Assembly (NCBI RefSeq): GCF_032193805.1
Contig: NZ_JAVBIK010000001.1
Coordinates: 1,695,001-1,759,000 of the forward strand
Length of the DNA stretch: 64,000 nt
Direction: 5' to 3'
DNA from: Rhodoferax potami
GTDB taxonomy: Bacteria; Pseudomonadota; Gammaproteobacteria; Burkholderiales; Burkholderiaceae_C
The notes under the pieces were generated by a model, which saw nothing but the letters and a program-made list of their open reading frames with translations, was not told the origin of the DNA and did not search any database. Position numbers and translations under genes: made by a program. Shown piece by piece: positions 38,282-48,776 of this stretch (its first letter is position 1; each line of letters starts with the position of its first letter).

Positions 38282-40228
38282 TTAGCGGGCCGTTGGCCAG
38301 GGCAAGTCGGCCGCCACACGCGGCTTCCCGAGCGGGGCGGTGGCTTTACCTTGGCTGACCGCGGCCAAGTCTTCCTCGCTGGGGTATTGGCCTAAGAGCC
38401 AGTAGTCAAAGGTACGCCGGGCAATAGGCGCTGCTGAAGCGGCTCCGAAGCCGGCGTTCTCGACAATCACCGCCAGAGCGATCTTCGGGTCATCGGCTGG
38501 CGCAAACGCCACATACAACGAGTGGTCGCGCTGATGCTCCTCCATGGTGGAGGCGTTGTATTTCTGGTTTTTTCCCAGGCTCACCGCCTGTGCTGTCCCG
38601 GTTTTACCGCCACTGACATAACCAGCCCCGGCAAACACACGTGTGCCCGTGCCCCCTTGGGTCACGCCGACCATGGCGTCACGGATCACCTTCAAATTCT
38701 CCGGCTTGTAGCCCAAATCAATCGGGGGCTCAGGTGTTACCGGGGTGCGCACCCGGGTCGTGGCATCTTGTGTCGCAATCACGAGTTGGGGTTTGTGCTT
38801 GACGCCGTTGTTGGCAATCACTGCCACCGCCTGTGCCACCTGCAGCATGGTGAAGCTGTTGTACCCTTGCCCGATGCCCAGAGAGATGGTTTCCCCGGCA
38901 TACCATTTTTGGTGCTCTGGCCGTTTGTAGTACTTGCGTTTCCACGCTTGACTAGGCAGTACACCACGAACCTCGCCGTTCACATCGATACCGGTCAACT
39001 GCCCGAAACCCAAGGGCGCCATGAAGTCGTGCATGGTGTCTACACCGAGCTCATTAGCCAACGAGTAAAAGTACACGTTGCTCGACTCCACGATCGCGCG
39101 GCGCATATCCATGATGCCGCCCTTTTCGTTGGCAGGACTGCCGAAGCGGTTGCCGCCAAAAATGTAGGTCCCGGTATCGTTGATCAGGGTTTGGGGCGTG
39201 CGCGTGCCGGTTTCCAGAGCGGCCAAGGCCATGAAGGGTTTGTACGTCGACCCCGGCGGATAGGTGCCTCGCAAGGCCCGGTTGAGCAGTGGTTTGTCGA
39301 TGGACTCGTTGAGCATCTGCCAGTTCTCCTGGTCAATGCCCTCTACAAACAAATTGGAATCAAAGGTCGGCTTGCTGACAAAGGCCAGCACTTCGCCCGT
39401 CTTGGGGTCTAAGGCCACCAAGGCACCGCGACGGCTGCCAAACATGTCTTCGATCAGCTTTTGAAGCTTGATGTCGATGGACAGCATCACCACGTTGCCC
39501 GGCGTTGACGGATTGCTGGCGAGCTTGCGCACCGCCCGGCCCCCAGCCGAGGTTTCGATGCGCTCCACGCCGGTGGTGCCGTGCAACACGGACTCGAAGC
39601 TCTGCTCTACCCCGAGCTTGCCGATGTACTCGGTGCCCCGGTAATTGGCCTGGTCTTCGCTGTCGTCGATCCGTTCTTTTTCCGCCCGGTTGATGCGACC
39701 GATGTAGCCAATAACATGGCTCGCCAACTCGCCATAGGGGTAGTTGCGGAACAGGCGCGCCTTGATCTCTACACCGGGAAAGCGAAAGCGTTGAGCTGCA
39801 AACCGGGCGACTTCGGCATCGGTCAGCCGAGTGCGAATGGGCAAGGACTCAAAGCTCTTGGACTCCTCCATCAGCTTTTTGAAACGCCGCCGGTCCCGCG
39901 GCGTGATGTCGACCACTTGTGCAAGCTCGTCCAAGGTGGATTCGACGCCGCCGCTTTTAGAGGGAGTTATTTCGAGGGTGTAGGCCGAATAGTTGCTGGC
40001 CAGTACCACCCCGTTGCGGTCCATGATCAGGCCGCGATTGGGCACGATCGGAACGATGGAGGTGCGGTTGCTCTCCGCTTGGGCCCGCAAGTCGTCATGG
40101 CGGAATATCTGGAGATAGACCAGGCGCGCAAAAAGCAAAACGAAGCACAACAAGACCAGCACGCTGACCGCAAAAATGCGGGTGCGAAAGCGGGCCAGGT
40201 CGGCTTGTACATTGCGCAACTCAGTCAT
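38282..40228 (-). CDS. mrdA: Penicillin-binding protein 2 (peptidoglycan DD-transpeptidase)
   Basis: The 648-residue protein has an N-terminal membrane helix (residues 16-36), a pedestal domain beginning NRGLIMDRNG, then the transpeptidase motifs YPPGSTYKP (active Ser), SSNVYFYSLANELG and SGKTGTAQ. It makes cross-links for lateral wall growth as part of the elongasome. It follows mreD; rodA, which often comes next, is absent because the convergent TSUP gene is there. Confidence 0.96.
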   Translation of the reverse strand: MTELRNVQADLARFRTRIFAVSVLVLLCFVLLFARLVYLQIFRHDDLRAQAESNRTSIVPIVPNRGLIMDRNGVVLASNYSAYTLEITPSKSGGVESTLDELAQVVDITPRDRRRFKKLMEESKSFESLPIRTRLTDAEVARFAAQRFRFPGVEIKARLFRNYPYGELASHVIGYIGRINRAEKERIDDSEDQANYRGTEYIGKLGVEQSFESVLHGTTGVERIETSAGGRAVRKLASNPSTPGNVVMLSIDIKLQKLIEDMFGSRRGALVALDPKTGEVLAFVSKPTFDSNLFVEGIDQENWQMLNESIDKPLLNRALRGTYPPGSTYKPFMALAALETGTRTPQTLINDTGTYIFGGNRFGSPANEKGGIMDMRRAIVESSNVYFYSLANELGVDTMHDFMAPLGFGQLTGIDVNGEVRGVLPSQAWKRKYYKRPEHQKWYAGETISLGIGQGYNSFTMLQVAQAVAVIANNGVKHKPQLVIATQDATTRVRTPVTPEPPIDLGYKPENLKVIRDAMVGVTQGGTGTRVFAGAGYVSGGKTGTAQAVSLGKNQKYNASTMEEHQRDHSLYVAFAPADDPKIALAVIVENAGFGAASAAPIARRTFDYWLLGQYPSEEDLAAVSQGKATAPLGKPRVAADLPWPTAR

Positions 40229-40239
40229 CAGAGCGCACC

Positions 40240-40770
40240 TTACAGGGGTCGGTTGGCATCAGGGTCCGGCGCACGCCGCTGCGGCGCAAGCAGCACGATA
40301 CTCGCAACCGGCCACAGCGCAGCCTCCAAAAAAGGCGCCAGCATCAATAGCCAGCCGGGGAAGGCACCGCCACCAGCCATGCGCAAAAACAATTCCAACC
40401 CATGCGCAGCCGCAAACAAAGGGAACACCTGGGCAGCTTGCGAAGGAACCGAAAACCAGAGCAAGCGCCGATGCACCGCAATCGCCAGAAAGCTCAACAC
40501 CGTGTACGACATGGCGTGTTGCCCCAGCAGCGCACCTTGATGGACGTCCATCAACAAGCCCATGAAAAAGGCGGCACCAATGCCCACGCGAAGGGGCTGG
40601 TGTACTGTCCAAAACACCAGCACGAGCGCCAGCATGTCAGGCGTCCAGGCGGAGCGTCCCCACCACCCCATGTTGAACAGCATGTTCAGCAACAAAGCGC
40701 TCAGCAGGCTTCCCCATATGAACAAGGGTTTGGCCGGCAACAGCAATTGCTGCCCGGGTCGCATGATCAT
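40240..40770 (-). CDS. mreD: Rod shape-determining protein MreD
   Basis: The 176-residue protein has about five membrane helices (FIWGSLLSALLLNMLFNMG, MLALVLVFWTVHQPLRVGIGAAFFMGLLMDVHQGALLGQHA). The DVHQGALLGQHA motif is a family landmark. It is part of the MreBCD-PBP2 elongasome and overlaps mreC by 4 bases. Confidence 0.93.
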   Translation of the reverse strand: MIMRPGQQLLLPAKPLFIWGSLLSALLLNMLFNMGWWGRSAWTPDMLALVLVFWTVHQPLRVGIGAAFFMGLLMDVHQGALLGQHAMSYTVLSFLAIAVHRRLLWFSVPSQAAQVFPLFAAAHGLELFLRMAGGGAFPGWLLMLAPFLEAALWPVASIVLLAPQRRAPDPDANRPL

Positions 40771-41689
40771 GGCTTAGCCCCTTTGGCTTTCGGGGCGACA
40801 GCTAAAGGCTCGGGCTGCGGGCGCGCCGGTATTTTGTCGCCCAGTGGATCAAGAACGATCACATGCCCGGCTCCGGACACCAGCCCTAGCGGCACACAGT
40901 AAATGCGCGCGAATACCGCATCCACTTTACGCTCCACTTTTTCCACCCGGGCCACAGGCAGGCCGGGCGGGTAAATGCCATCGACACCGCTGGTGGTCAA
41001 TAAGTCACCCACCGCCACATCCGCGTTGGCCGCCATGTAGCGCAACTCCAAAGCATCCGCATAGGAGGAGGTATCACCGAATGCCACTCCGCGCGCTCCG
41101 GTGCGGGCATTCAGTACCGGAATCGCGTGGTCCCGGTCGGTAATCAAGGTCACTTCACTCGTGAGCGGATACACACGGGTCACTTGCCCGATGACACCCG
41201 ACTCGTCCAGCACCGGAGAACCCAAGGCGACCCGGTGCAGTTGCCCCCGGTCGATGATCACTTTGCGGGTATAGGGGTCGGCAGCGTCGTAGATAACCTG
41301 GGCAGCACGGAAATTGGTGTCAAGGCGTGCCGAAAGATCCAGCAGCTTGCGCAAACGCTGATTTTCCAACTCGAGCTGATCGACCTGATTGGCGCGCAGT
41401 GACTGGGTACTCAATTTGCGCCGCGCTTCTTCCTGCACGGTTTCTGCGGTGGCGAGCGTCGAGAAATACCCCGACAGCTGCCCTGCAGCGGCCAAAGGCT
41501 GCAAAGCCAGCCATTGCACCGGATAGAGCACGGCTGCAAGTGCCGTGCGCAGAGGTTGCATCACTTTAAAGCGAGCATCTGACACCATCAACAACAGCGC
41601 AAATGCGCTGCAGACAGCCAGCTTGGTCAGGGCCGAAGGGCCCTGACGGAAGAAGGGGGAGGATCTCTGTCCAGCGTACCGAGTGGCAT
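40767..41689 (-). CDS. mreC: Rod shape-determining protein MreC, apparent 1-base frameshift near start
   Basis: From SSPFFRQGPSALTKL onward the frame gives a full MreC: one membrane helix, a coiled coil (QEEARRKLSTQSLRANQVDQL) and the beta domain (VIYDAADPYTRKVIIDRGQ). That frame has no ATG, GTG or TTG between the mreB stop and the membrane helix. The expected start, ATG 41689 (MPLGTLDR), is in another frame and would join after one extra C in the C-run at 41655-41659. Length 923 becomes 924 with one added base. It is probably a sequencing error, but a real mutation cannot be excluded. Confidence 0.85.
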
Positions 41690-41713
41690 CGCTGTGCCCG
41701 GAATGAGTGGAGA

Positions 41714-42814
<1,101 letters not shown>

Positions 42815-42958
42815 TTAAATTCGTAAGTTTGGCGTCAAAGACCGCGGGTTTCCGAGCCTCTGGCCAAAGGCAGGATAATAACCCATCCCCTGTGAATAAC
42901 TCCGGACGGAAAGCGTGGTTTCACACGATTTACCGCCGGTTTCAACCCTTCTACACCC

Positions 42959-43258
42959 ATGTCCTTGACATCTGCCGACATCGCTCGTATTGCCAATCTA
43001 GCGCGCCTCGAACTCCAACCGGAGGAAAGTGAGCGCATGCTGACCCAATTGAACGGTTTTTTTGGAATCGTGGAGACCATGCGCGCAGTCGACACGACGG
43101 GCATCCAGCCCTTGGCACACCCGGTGGCGACCATTCAAGACATCACCCTGCGCTTGCGGGACGACCTTGCCACAGAGACAAACCAACGCGAAGCCAACCA
43201 ACGCAGCGCGCCCGCCGTGGAGCGCGGGCTCTTTTTGGTGCCCAAGGTTATTGAGTAA
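42959..43258 (+). CDS. gatC: Asp-tRNA(Asn)/Glu-tRNA(Gln) amidotransferase subunit C
   Basis: The 99-residue protein shows the GatC pattern: [43 protein letters not shown] and [34 protein letters not shown]. It stabilises GatA in the GatCAB complex that amidates mischarged tRNA. First gene of gatCAB. Confidence 0.96.
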   Translation: MSLTSADIARIANLARLELQPEESERMLTQLNGFFGIVETMRAVDTTGIQPLAHPVATIQDITLRLRDDLATETNQREANQRSAPAVERGLFLVPKVIE

Positions 43259-43272
43259 AGCTACGTAAATTT

Positions 43273-44789
43273 ATGACGAATCCCCTCTCCACCCGCACGC
43301 CGCATGACCTGAGTGTTCAGGAACTGGTGACCGCGCTTGCAGACAAACAAGTGTCTGCCACCGAACTCGCCCAGCATTTTCTGGACCGGGGCCAAGCCCA
43401 CAGCGCGCTCGGCGTCTATGTCGATAGCAACCCCGAAGCCACCTTGACCCAGGCCCGCGCGTCGGACGCCCGCATTGCGGCAGGCAAGGCGCTCCCCTTG
43501 GATGGCTTGCCGCTGGCGCACAAAGACATTTTTGTGACCCGTGATTTCGCCACCACCGCCGGCTCCCGCATGCTCAGGGGCTACCGCTCGCCTTTTGATG
43601 CCACCGTGGTGAGCAAACTGGCAGACGCAGGCGCGGTTACCTTGGGCAAAGTGAACTGCGACGAGTTCGCCATGGGCTCCAGCAACGAAAACACGGCGGT
43701 TGCGCCCGTAGGCAGCGACACCGTAGAACCGGTGCTCAACCCGTGGGATACCACCCGCATTCCTGGTGGCTCCTCCGGCGGCAGCGCAGCCGTGGTAGCC
43801 GCCCGCTTGGCACCTGCTGCGACCGGCACCGACACCGGCGGCTCGATCCGCCAACCGGCCGCGTTTTGCGGCATCACCGGTATCAAGCCGACCTACGGCC
43901 GCGCTTCGCGCTACGGCATGGTGGCGTTTGCATCCAGTCTGGACCAAGCCGGCCCATGGCCCGCAGCGCAGAAGACTGCGCATTGCTTTTGTCAGCCATG
44001 TGCGGCCCGGACCCGGACCGCGACTCCACATCGCTCGACACACCTGCCGAGAATTTCTCGCGCAAGCTGAACGACAGCATTGAAGGCCTGCGCATCGGCG
44101 TGCCGAAAGAGTTTTTCGGCGAAGGTTTGTCCGACGATGTGCGTGCATCGGTCGATGCAGCGCTCAAGCAATACGAACAACTCGGCGCAAAACTGGTGCC
44201 GATTGCGTTGCCACGCACCGAGCTCTCCATCCCGGTGTACTACATCATTGCGCCGGCTGAAGCGTCGAGCAACCTGAGCCGCTTCGACGGCGTGAAGTTC
44301 GGACACCGCGCCAAAGACTACGGCGACCTGGCCGACATGTACAAAAAGACCCGCGCCGAAGGCTTTGGCGACGAAGTCAAGCGCCGGATCATGATCGGCA
44401 CCTATGTGCTGAGCCATGGCTACTACGACGCCTATTACCTGCAGGCCCAAAAAATCCGCCGCATGATTGCGGACGATTTCCAGAATGCCTTCAAGGAGTG
44501 CGATGTCATTGCCGGCCCCGTAGCGCCTACGGTGGCATGGAAGATCGGCGAAAAATCGGATGACCCGGTTGCCAACTACCTGGCTGACATCTTCACCCTG
44601 TCCGGCTCTTTGGCCGGTCTGCCGGGCATGAGCATTCCTGTCGGCTTTGCCAAAGCGGAGGCGGACAAGGGCTTGCCCATCGGCATGCAGTTGCTGGGCA
44701 ACTACCTTGACGAAGCTCGCCTGCTCAACGCTGCGCACCGCTTCCAACAAGCGACTGACTACCACTTGGCCAAGCCTGCAGGATTCTGA
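43273..44789 (+). CDS. gatA: Amidotransferase subunit A (GatA), frameshifted near 43953-43955
   Basis: The protein has the amidase signature with catalytic Lys in [12 protein letters not shown] and Ser pair in [17 protein letters not shown]. The first frame runs to [10 protein letters not shown] and then becomes nonsense; the continuation [19 protein letters not shown] and the rest are in the next frame to 44789. Reading GGCCCCATGG instead of GGCCCATGG restores one frame of 505 residues (1517 bases becomes 1518). The gene is expected to be essential for Gln- or Asn-tRNA, so a missed C in the C-run is likelier than a pseudogene. Confidence 0.9.
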
Positions 44790-44791
44790 AT

Positions 44792-46333
44792 ATGAGTGAG
44801 ACCGTGAACACATTCGAAGCACAACAACAGGGCCGCCCCACCGGTCCGCTGGTGCACGGCTACGAGGTCATCATTGGCTTTGAGACCCACGCCCAGCTCT
44901 CGACCCTGTCGAAGATCTTTTCCCGCGCTAGTATCGCCTTTGGCGCTGAGCCCAACACCCAGGCCTGCGCGGTGGACCTGGCCTTGCCGGGCACCCTGCC
45001 GGTAATGAACAAGGGCGCGGTAGAACGCGCCATCCAGTTCGGACTCGCGATCGGCTCCCACATTGCGCCACGCAGCGTTTTTGCCCGCAAGAATTACTTC
45101 TACCCGGATCTGCCCAAGGGCTACCAAATCAGCCAGTTTGAGATTCCGGTGGTGCAAGGCGGCGCGGTGGAATTCTTTCTCGAGACAGGCAAAGGCGCCG
45201 ACTTGATACGGGAAAAGAAAACCGTGCGCTTGGTGCGCGCGCACCTCGAAGAAGATGCGGGCAAGTCTTTGCACGAAGACTTCATCGGGCAAAGCGGTAT
45301 TGACCTGAACCGCGCGGGCACACCCCTGCTGGAGATCGTGACGGAGCCCGACATGCGCTCCAGCGCCGAAGCCGTGGCCTACGCCAAAGAACTGCACAAG
45401 ATCGTGACTTGGATCGGCATCTGCGACGGCAACATGCAAGAAGGCTCCTTCCGCTGCGACGCCAACGTATCGGTCCGCAAACCGGGCCAGCCCCTCGGCA
45501 CGCGCCGTGAGATCAAGAACCTGAACAGTTTCAAGTTCATGCAGCAGGCCATCGACTACGAGGTGCGCTGGCAGATCGAGCAGATCGAAGACGGGTTGGA
45601 AATCCAGCAAGCCACCGTGCTTTTCAACCCTGACACCGGCGAAACCCGCGCCATGCGCACCAAGGAAGACGCAGCCGACTACCGCTATTTTCCGGACCCG
45701 GACCTACCGCCGCTATGTATTTCAGAGCAGTGGATCGAGACAGTTCGCGGGCAAATGGCCGAATTGCCTCGTAATATGGCCGCGCGTTTCCAAGCGGATT
45801 ACGGTCTGAGTGAGTACGACGCGACGCAGCTCACGCAAAGCCAATCCATCGCAAAGTATTTTGAATCCACGGCAAAGACCAGCGGGCAACCTAAGTTAGC
45901 AGCCAACTGGGTATTGGGTGAGGTGTCAGCATTTACAAACAAGCAAGGCATTTCCATCGACGATCCAGAGGTACCAAATCCGATTGCGGTTGGCGAAATC
46001 GTGAAGCGTATTGCGTCCGGAGAGATCAACGGTGGTGGCGCGAAGACTGCGTTCCAAGCACTCTGCACCGAACGCCATAACGACATCAGTGATCTGGCGG
46101 GATTTGTTGAGAAGATCATCATTGACCGCGATCTCAAGCAAATGAACGACACCGGCGCGTTGGAAGCGATCGTCGTTCAAGTAATTGAAGCCAACGCCAA
46201 GAACGTGGCCGAATTCAAGGCAGGTAACGAGAAAGCCCTGAACGGCTTGGTGGGTCAGATCATGAAGGCCAGCAAAGGCAAGGCGAACCCGCAACAGGTC
46301 AACGACCTGCTGCGCAGCAAACTCGCGGACTAA
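44792..46333 (+). CDS. gatB: Asp-tRNA(Asn)/Glu-tRNA(Gln) amidotransferase subunit B
   Basis: The 513-residue protein starts at ATG 44792, two bases after gatA. The GatB signature includes [42 protein letters not shown] and the [13 protein letters not shown] segment; the C-terminal YqeY-like tRNA-binding tail ends [17 protein letters not shown]. It activates Glu/Asp on tRNA with ATP. Confidence 0.97.
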   Translation: MSETVNTFEAQQQGRPTGPLVHGYEVIIGFETHAQLSTLSKIFSRASIAFGAEPNTQACAVDLALPGTLPVMNKGAVERAIQFGLAIGSHIAPRSVFARKNYFYPDLPKGYQISQFEIPVVQGGAVEFFLETGKGADLIREKKTVRLVRAHLEEDAGKSLHEDFIGQSGIDLNRAGTPLLEIVTEPDMRSSAEAVAYAKELHKIVTWIGICDGNMQEGSFRCDANVSVRKPGQPLGTRREIKNLNSFKFMQQAIDYEVRWQIEQIEDGLEIQQATVLFNPDTGETRAMRTKEDAADYRYFPDPDLPPLCISEQWIETVRGQMAELPRNMAARFQADYGLSEYDATQLTQSQSIAKYFESTAKTSGQPKLAANWVLGEVSAFTNKQGISIDDPEVPNPIAVGEIVKRIASGEINGGGAKTAFQALCTERHNDISDLAGFVEKIIIDRDLKQMNDTGALEAIVVQVIEANAKNVAEFKAGNEKALNGLVGQIMKASKGKANPQQVNDLLRSKLAD

Positions 46334-46336
46334 CCC

Positions 46337-46999
46337 TTACCGGTTGGCAGCGGCTGCGGCGGCCCAGAGCTGTCGCAGCCGAACCAGTTCATCGTCAAAG
46401 CGGGCATTGACGCGTTTGGCCTCAGCGTCCTGCTCGCTGATAAACCGCTCTTGCACCGCTTTGCTCTGCTCGTTTTCTTCGAGCTGCCGACGCAGGTATG
46501 CAGGTGCTTTGTTGGGGTCCTTTTTGTAGAACTCCATCTCCGCATCAATGGCGAGGCGCTGCTTGGCGAGCTCATCCACGCGGTTGGTGGCAGCCTTCAC
46601 GACCACCGCAATTTGGGCCAGTGCATCTGATCGTTCCTGGTCGTGCACAACTTTGCTCGGGTAGCGCACCAATAGGGCACGGTCCCGGCGCTTTTCTTCG
46701 GCGATCCGGTTGCGGTCCTCTTGTTCGCGCTTCTCGCGCGCCTCCAGTTCCGCCCGTTCTTTGGAAGTCAAACTGGGGCCGACCTTGGCGCGGGTGGTTC
46801 CGCTGGGGTTCAAGATCCTTTGCTCGCGATCAATACATTCTTGAATCGGTCGATCAGCGGTGAGCTTGCGGCCCTTTGCATCCACACAGGTGTAGATGCC
46901 CCCGGCAGCAGGCGCTGAACTCTGGGCGCTCGCCGTGGGCACGACACCCAGGCAAAGCCCTCCCCACACCATCGTTGCCACCAAGGCGGACTGCTTCAT
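46337..46999 (-). CDS. DUF4124 domain-containing exported protein
   Basis: The 220-residue protein has a signal peptide (MKQSALVATMVWGGLCLG...ASAQ), then the DUF4124 motif GGIYTCVDAKGRKLTADRPI with two cysteines (YTCVD and QECIDRE), then a long charged coiled coil (ERAELEAREKREQEDRNRIAEEKRR). It is periplasmic and of unknown function. It lies directly after pyrE on the same strand. Confidence 0.87.
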   Translation of the reverse strand: MKQSALVATMVWGGLCLGVVPTASAQSSAPAAGGIYTCVDAKGRKLTADRPIQECIDREQRILNPSGTTRAKVGPSLTSKERAELEAREKREQEDRNRIAEEKRRDRALLVRYPSKVVHDQERSDALAQIAVVVKAATNRVDELAKQRLAIDAEMEFYKKDPNKAPAYLRRQLEENEQSKAVQERFISEQDAEAKRVNARFDDELVRLRQLWAAAAAANR

Positions 47000-47674
47000 T
47001 TATTCACTTTCATCGACACCGTAACGCTGACGGTAAGCCAGTACACGCTCGGCGTCTGCTGCGGACCCATCGGTCTCTTGCAAATACTGCATCAAATCGC
47101 CCAGCTTCGCAATTGCGCAGACGTTCAAGCCCAGCTGACCACGCACGTATTGCACAGCACTGTATGGCACATCTTTGCCGTTCTCCGTTGCCATCTCCTG
47201 CCGGTCCAGTGCAATGCATACGGCATGTGGAATCGCACCGGCGGCTTGAATGATGGCGATCGACTCGCGCGCTGCGGTCCCGGCAGACATGACGTCATCC
47301 ACAATCAATACGCGACCTTTCAGGGGAGCTCCGACCAATGTGCCGCCCTCACCATGGTCTTTGGCCTCTTTGCGGTTGTAGGCAAAAGGCACGTTGCGAC
47401 CCCGGCGAGCCAGCTCAATCGCAACAGCAGCGCCCAGCGGAATACCCTTGTAGGCAGGCCCGAACACCATGTTAAACTCGATGCCGCTTTCGATCAAGCG
47501 CTCCGCATAAAATCCCGCGAGCTGCCCCAGTTTGGCGCCATCGTCAAACAGGCCAGCATTGAAAAAGTAGGGGCTCATGCGACCGGCTTTGGTCTTGAAT
47601 TCGCCGAATCGCAGCACGCCACATGCCACAGCAAACTGTACAAACTCTTGTGCCAACGGGTCTTTGTCCGACAT
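47000..47674 (-). CDS. pyrE: Orotate phosphoribosyltransferase
   Basis: The 224-residue protein starts at ATG 47674 (MSDKDPLAQEFVQFAVACGVL). The PRPP-binding loop is RVLIVDDVMSAGTAARES, and the flexible loop residues lie in NRKEAKDHGEGGTLVG. It makes orotidine monophosphate in pyrimidine synthesis. Its start codon shares two bases with an ATG on the other strand, next to the divergent xth gene. Confidence 0.96.
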   Translation of the reverse strand: MSDKDPLAQEFVQFAVACGVLRFGEFKTKAGRMSPYFFNAGLFDDGAKLGQLAGFYAERLIESGIEFNMVFGPAYKGIPLGAAVAIELARRGRNVPFAYNRKEAKDHGEGGTLVGAPLKGRVLIVDDVMSAGTAARESIAIIQAAGAIPHAVCIALDRQEMATENGKDVPYSAVQYVRGQLGLNVCAIAKLGDLMQYLQETDGSAADAERVLAYRQRYGVDESE

Positions 47675-47684
47675 GGGGAAATCC

Positions 47685-48476
47685 TTGTTTAAATTAACCA
47701 GCCTGAACCTAAACGGCATCCGTTCCGCCACCAGCAAAGGCCTTGAAGCCTGGCTTGCCCAAGCGCAGCCCGATTGTATTTGCGTCCAGGAAGTCAAAGC
47801 CCAGGCCACGGACGTTGCGGGTAAGTTCGAGTCCTTTGGCGATCTGAAAGGGCATTTCCATTTTGCGGAGAAGAAGGGTTATTCCGGTGTGGGCATCTAC
47901 ACCCGGGCCATACCGAGCGACGTCCGGGTGGGATACGGCTCCCAAGAGTTCGACGCGGAGGGTCGCTATGTGGAGCTGCGTTTTGACACGCCCAGCCGCA
48001 AGTTCTCCATCATCAGCGCGTACTTCCCGAGCGGCTCTTCCGGAGAAGACCGGCAGGCCGCCAAGTTCCGATTCCTGGAAGAGTTTTACCCCCATCTCCA
48101 GGACCTCCGGTCAGGGCGTGAGTTGGTGCTGTGTGGCGACCTCAATATTGCGCACCAAGAGATTGACCTGAAAAACTGGAAAGGCAACAAAAAGAACTCC
48201 GGCTTTTTGCCCGAAGAGCGGGCGTGGATGACCAAGGCGCTCACCGACGGAGGGCTGGTAGATGTGTACCGCACGCTACACCCGACAGCCACCGAAGAAT
48301 GCTACACATGGTGGAGCAATCGCGGACAGGCCTACGCCAAGAACGTGGGCTGGCGACTCGACTACCACTTGGCCACCCCTGCTTTCGCCGCCACAGCCAA
48401 GGAAGTCGCCATTTACAAGGCCGAGAAGTTTTCCGACCATGCACCCGTTACCGTCGCCTACGACTGGAATTTTTGA
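47685..48476 (+). CDS. xth: Exodeoxyribonuclease III (AP endonuclease family)
   Basis: The 263-residue protein has the EEP nuclease motifs SLNLNGIRSATSKG, CVQEVKA, VGYGSQEFDAEGRYVELRF, CGDLNIAHQEIDLKNWK and the final SDHAPV. TTG 47685 is chosen as start because GGGGA lies 5 bases upstream and the protein then begins FKLTSLNLNG like relatives; ATG 47673 is the alternative. It repairs abasic sites and 3' ends. A terminator follows. Confidence 0.93.
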   Translation: MFKLTSLNLNGIRSATSKGLEAWLAQAQPDCICVQEVKAQATDVAGKFESFGDLKGHFHFAEKKGYSGVGIYTRAIPSDVRVGYGSQEFDAEGRYVELRFDTPSRKFSIISAYFPSGSSGEDRQAAKFRFLEEFYPHLQDLRSGRELVLCGDLNIAHQEIDLKNWKGNKKNSGFLPEERAWMTKALTDGGLVDVYRTLHPTATEECYTWWSNRGQAYAKNVGWRLDYHLATPAFAATAKEVAIYKAEKFSDHAPVTVAYDWNF

Positions 48477-48514
48477 CCGGTTGCCAAGCAACAGCGGGGC
48501 TGTGATCTCCCAAC

Positions 48515-48543
48515 AAAAAGAGCCCTCTCGGGGCTCTTTTTTT
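48515..48543 (+). terminator. Rho-independent terminator after xth
   Basis: Stem AGAGCCC/GGGCTCT with a 5-base loop, preceded by AAAAA and followed by TTTTTTT, 40 bases after the xth stop. Confidence 0.92.
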
Positions 48544-48565
48544 ATGGCTTCTGCGCTTTGCGACG

Positions 48566-48773
48566 TCAGGCCACTGCACCCAAAACGGCCAGTCCACCCA
48601 ACATCAGGGCATAAATCTTTGTCGTCGCAGTCCTTGTCGTTAAACATCAGCAATGCACTCTGTTTATCGTTGCTCAAGACCATGCCCACGCGGGAGTCAC
48701 CATACACAAACGCGGTGCCCAAGTTGCCCTGCAGAAGAAACTGAAGTTCAGTTTTCCGGTGCCTTTCAGGCAC
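48566..48773 (-). pseudogene. Frameshifted small membrane-protein gene or remnant
   Basis: After the M48 stop on the minus strand a frame beginning at GTG 48773 reads LQFLLQGNLGTAFVYGDSRVGMVLSNDKQSALLMF..., like real coding sequence. Near 48629-48634 sense moves to the next frame, giving TATTKIYALMLGGLAVLGAVA and a stop at 48566, a plausible C-terminal membrane helix. One extra base (GG for G) would explain it. I do not recognise the family; the N-terminus is uncertain, and it may be a decayed gene. Confidence 0.4.
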
Positions 48774-48776
48774 GCT

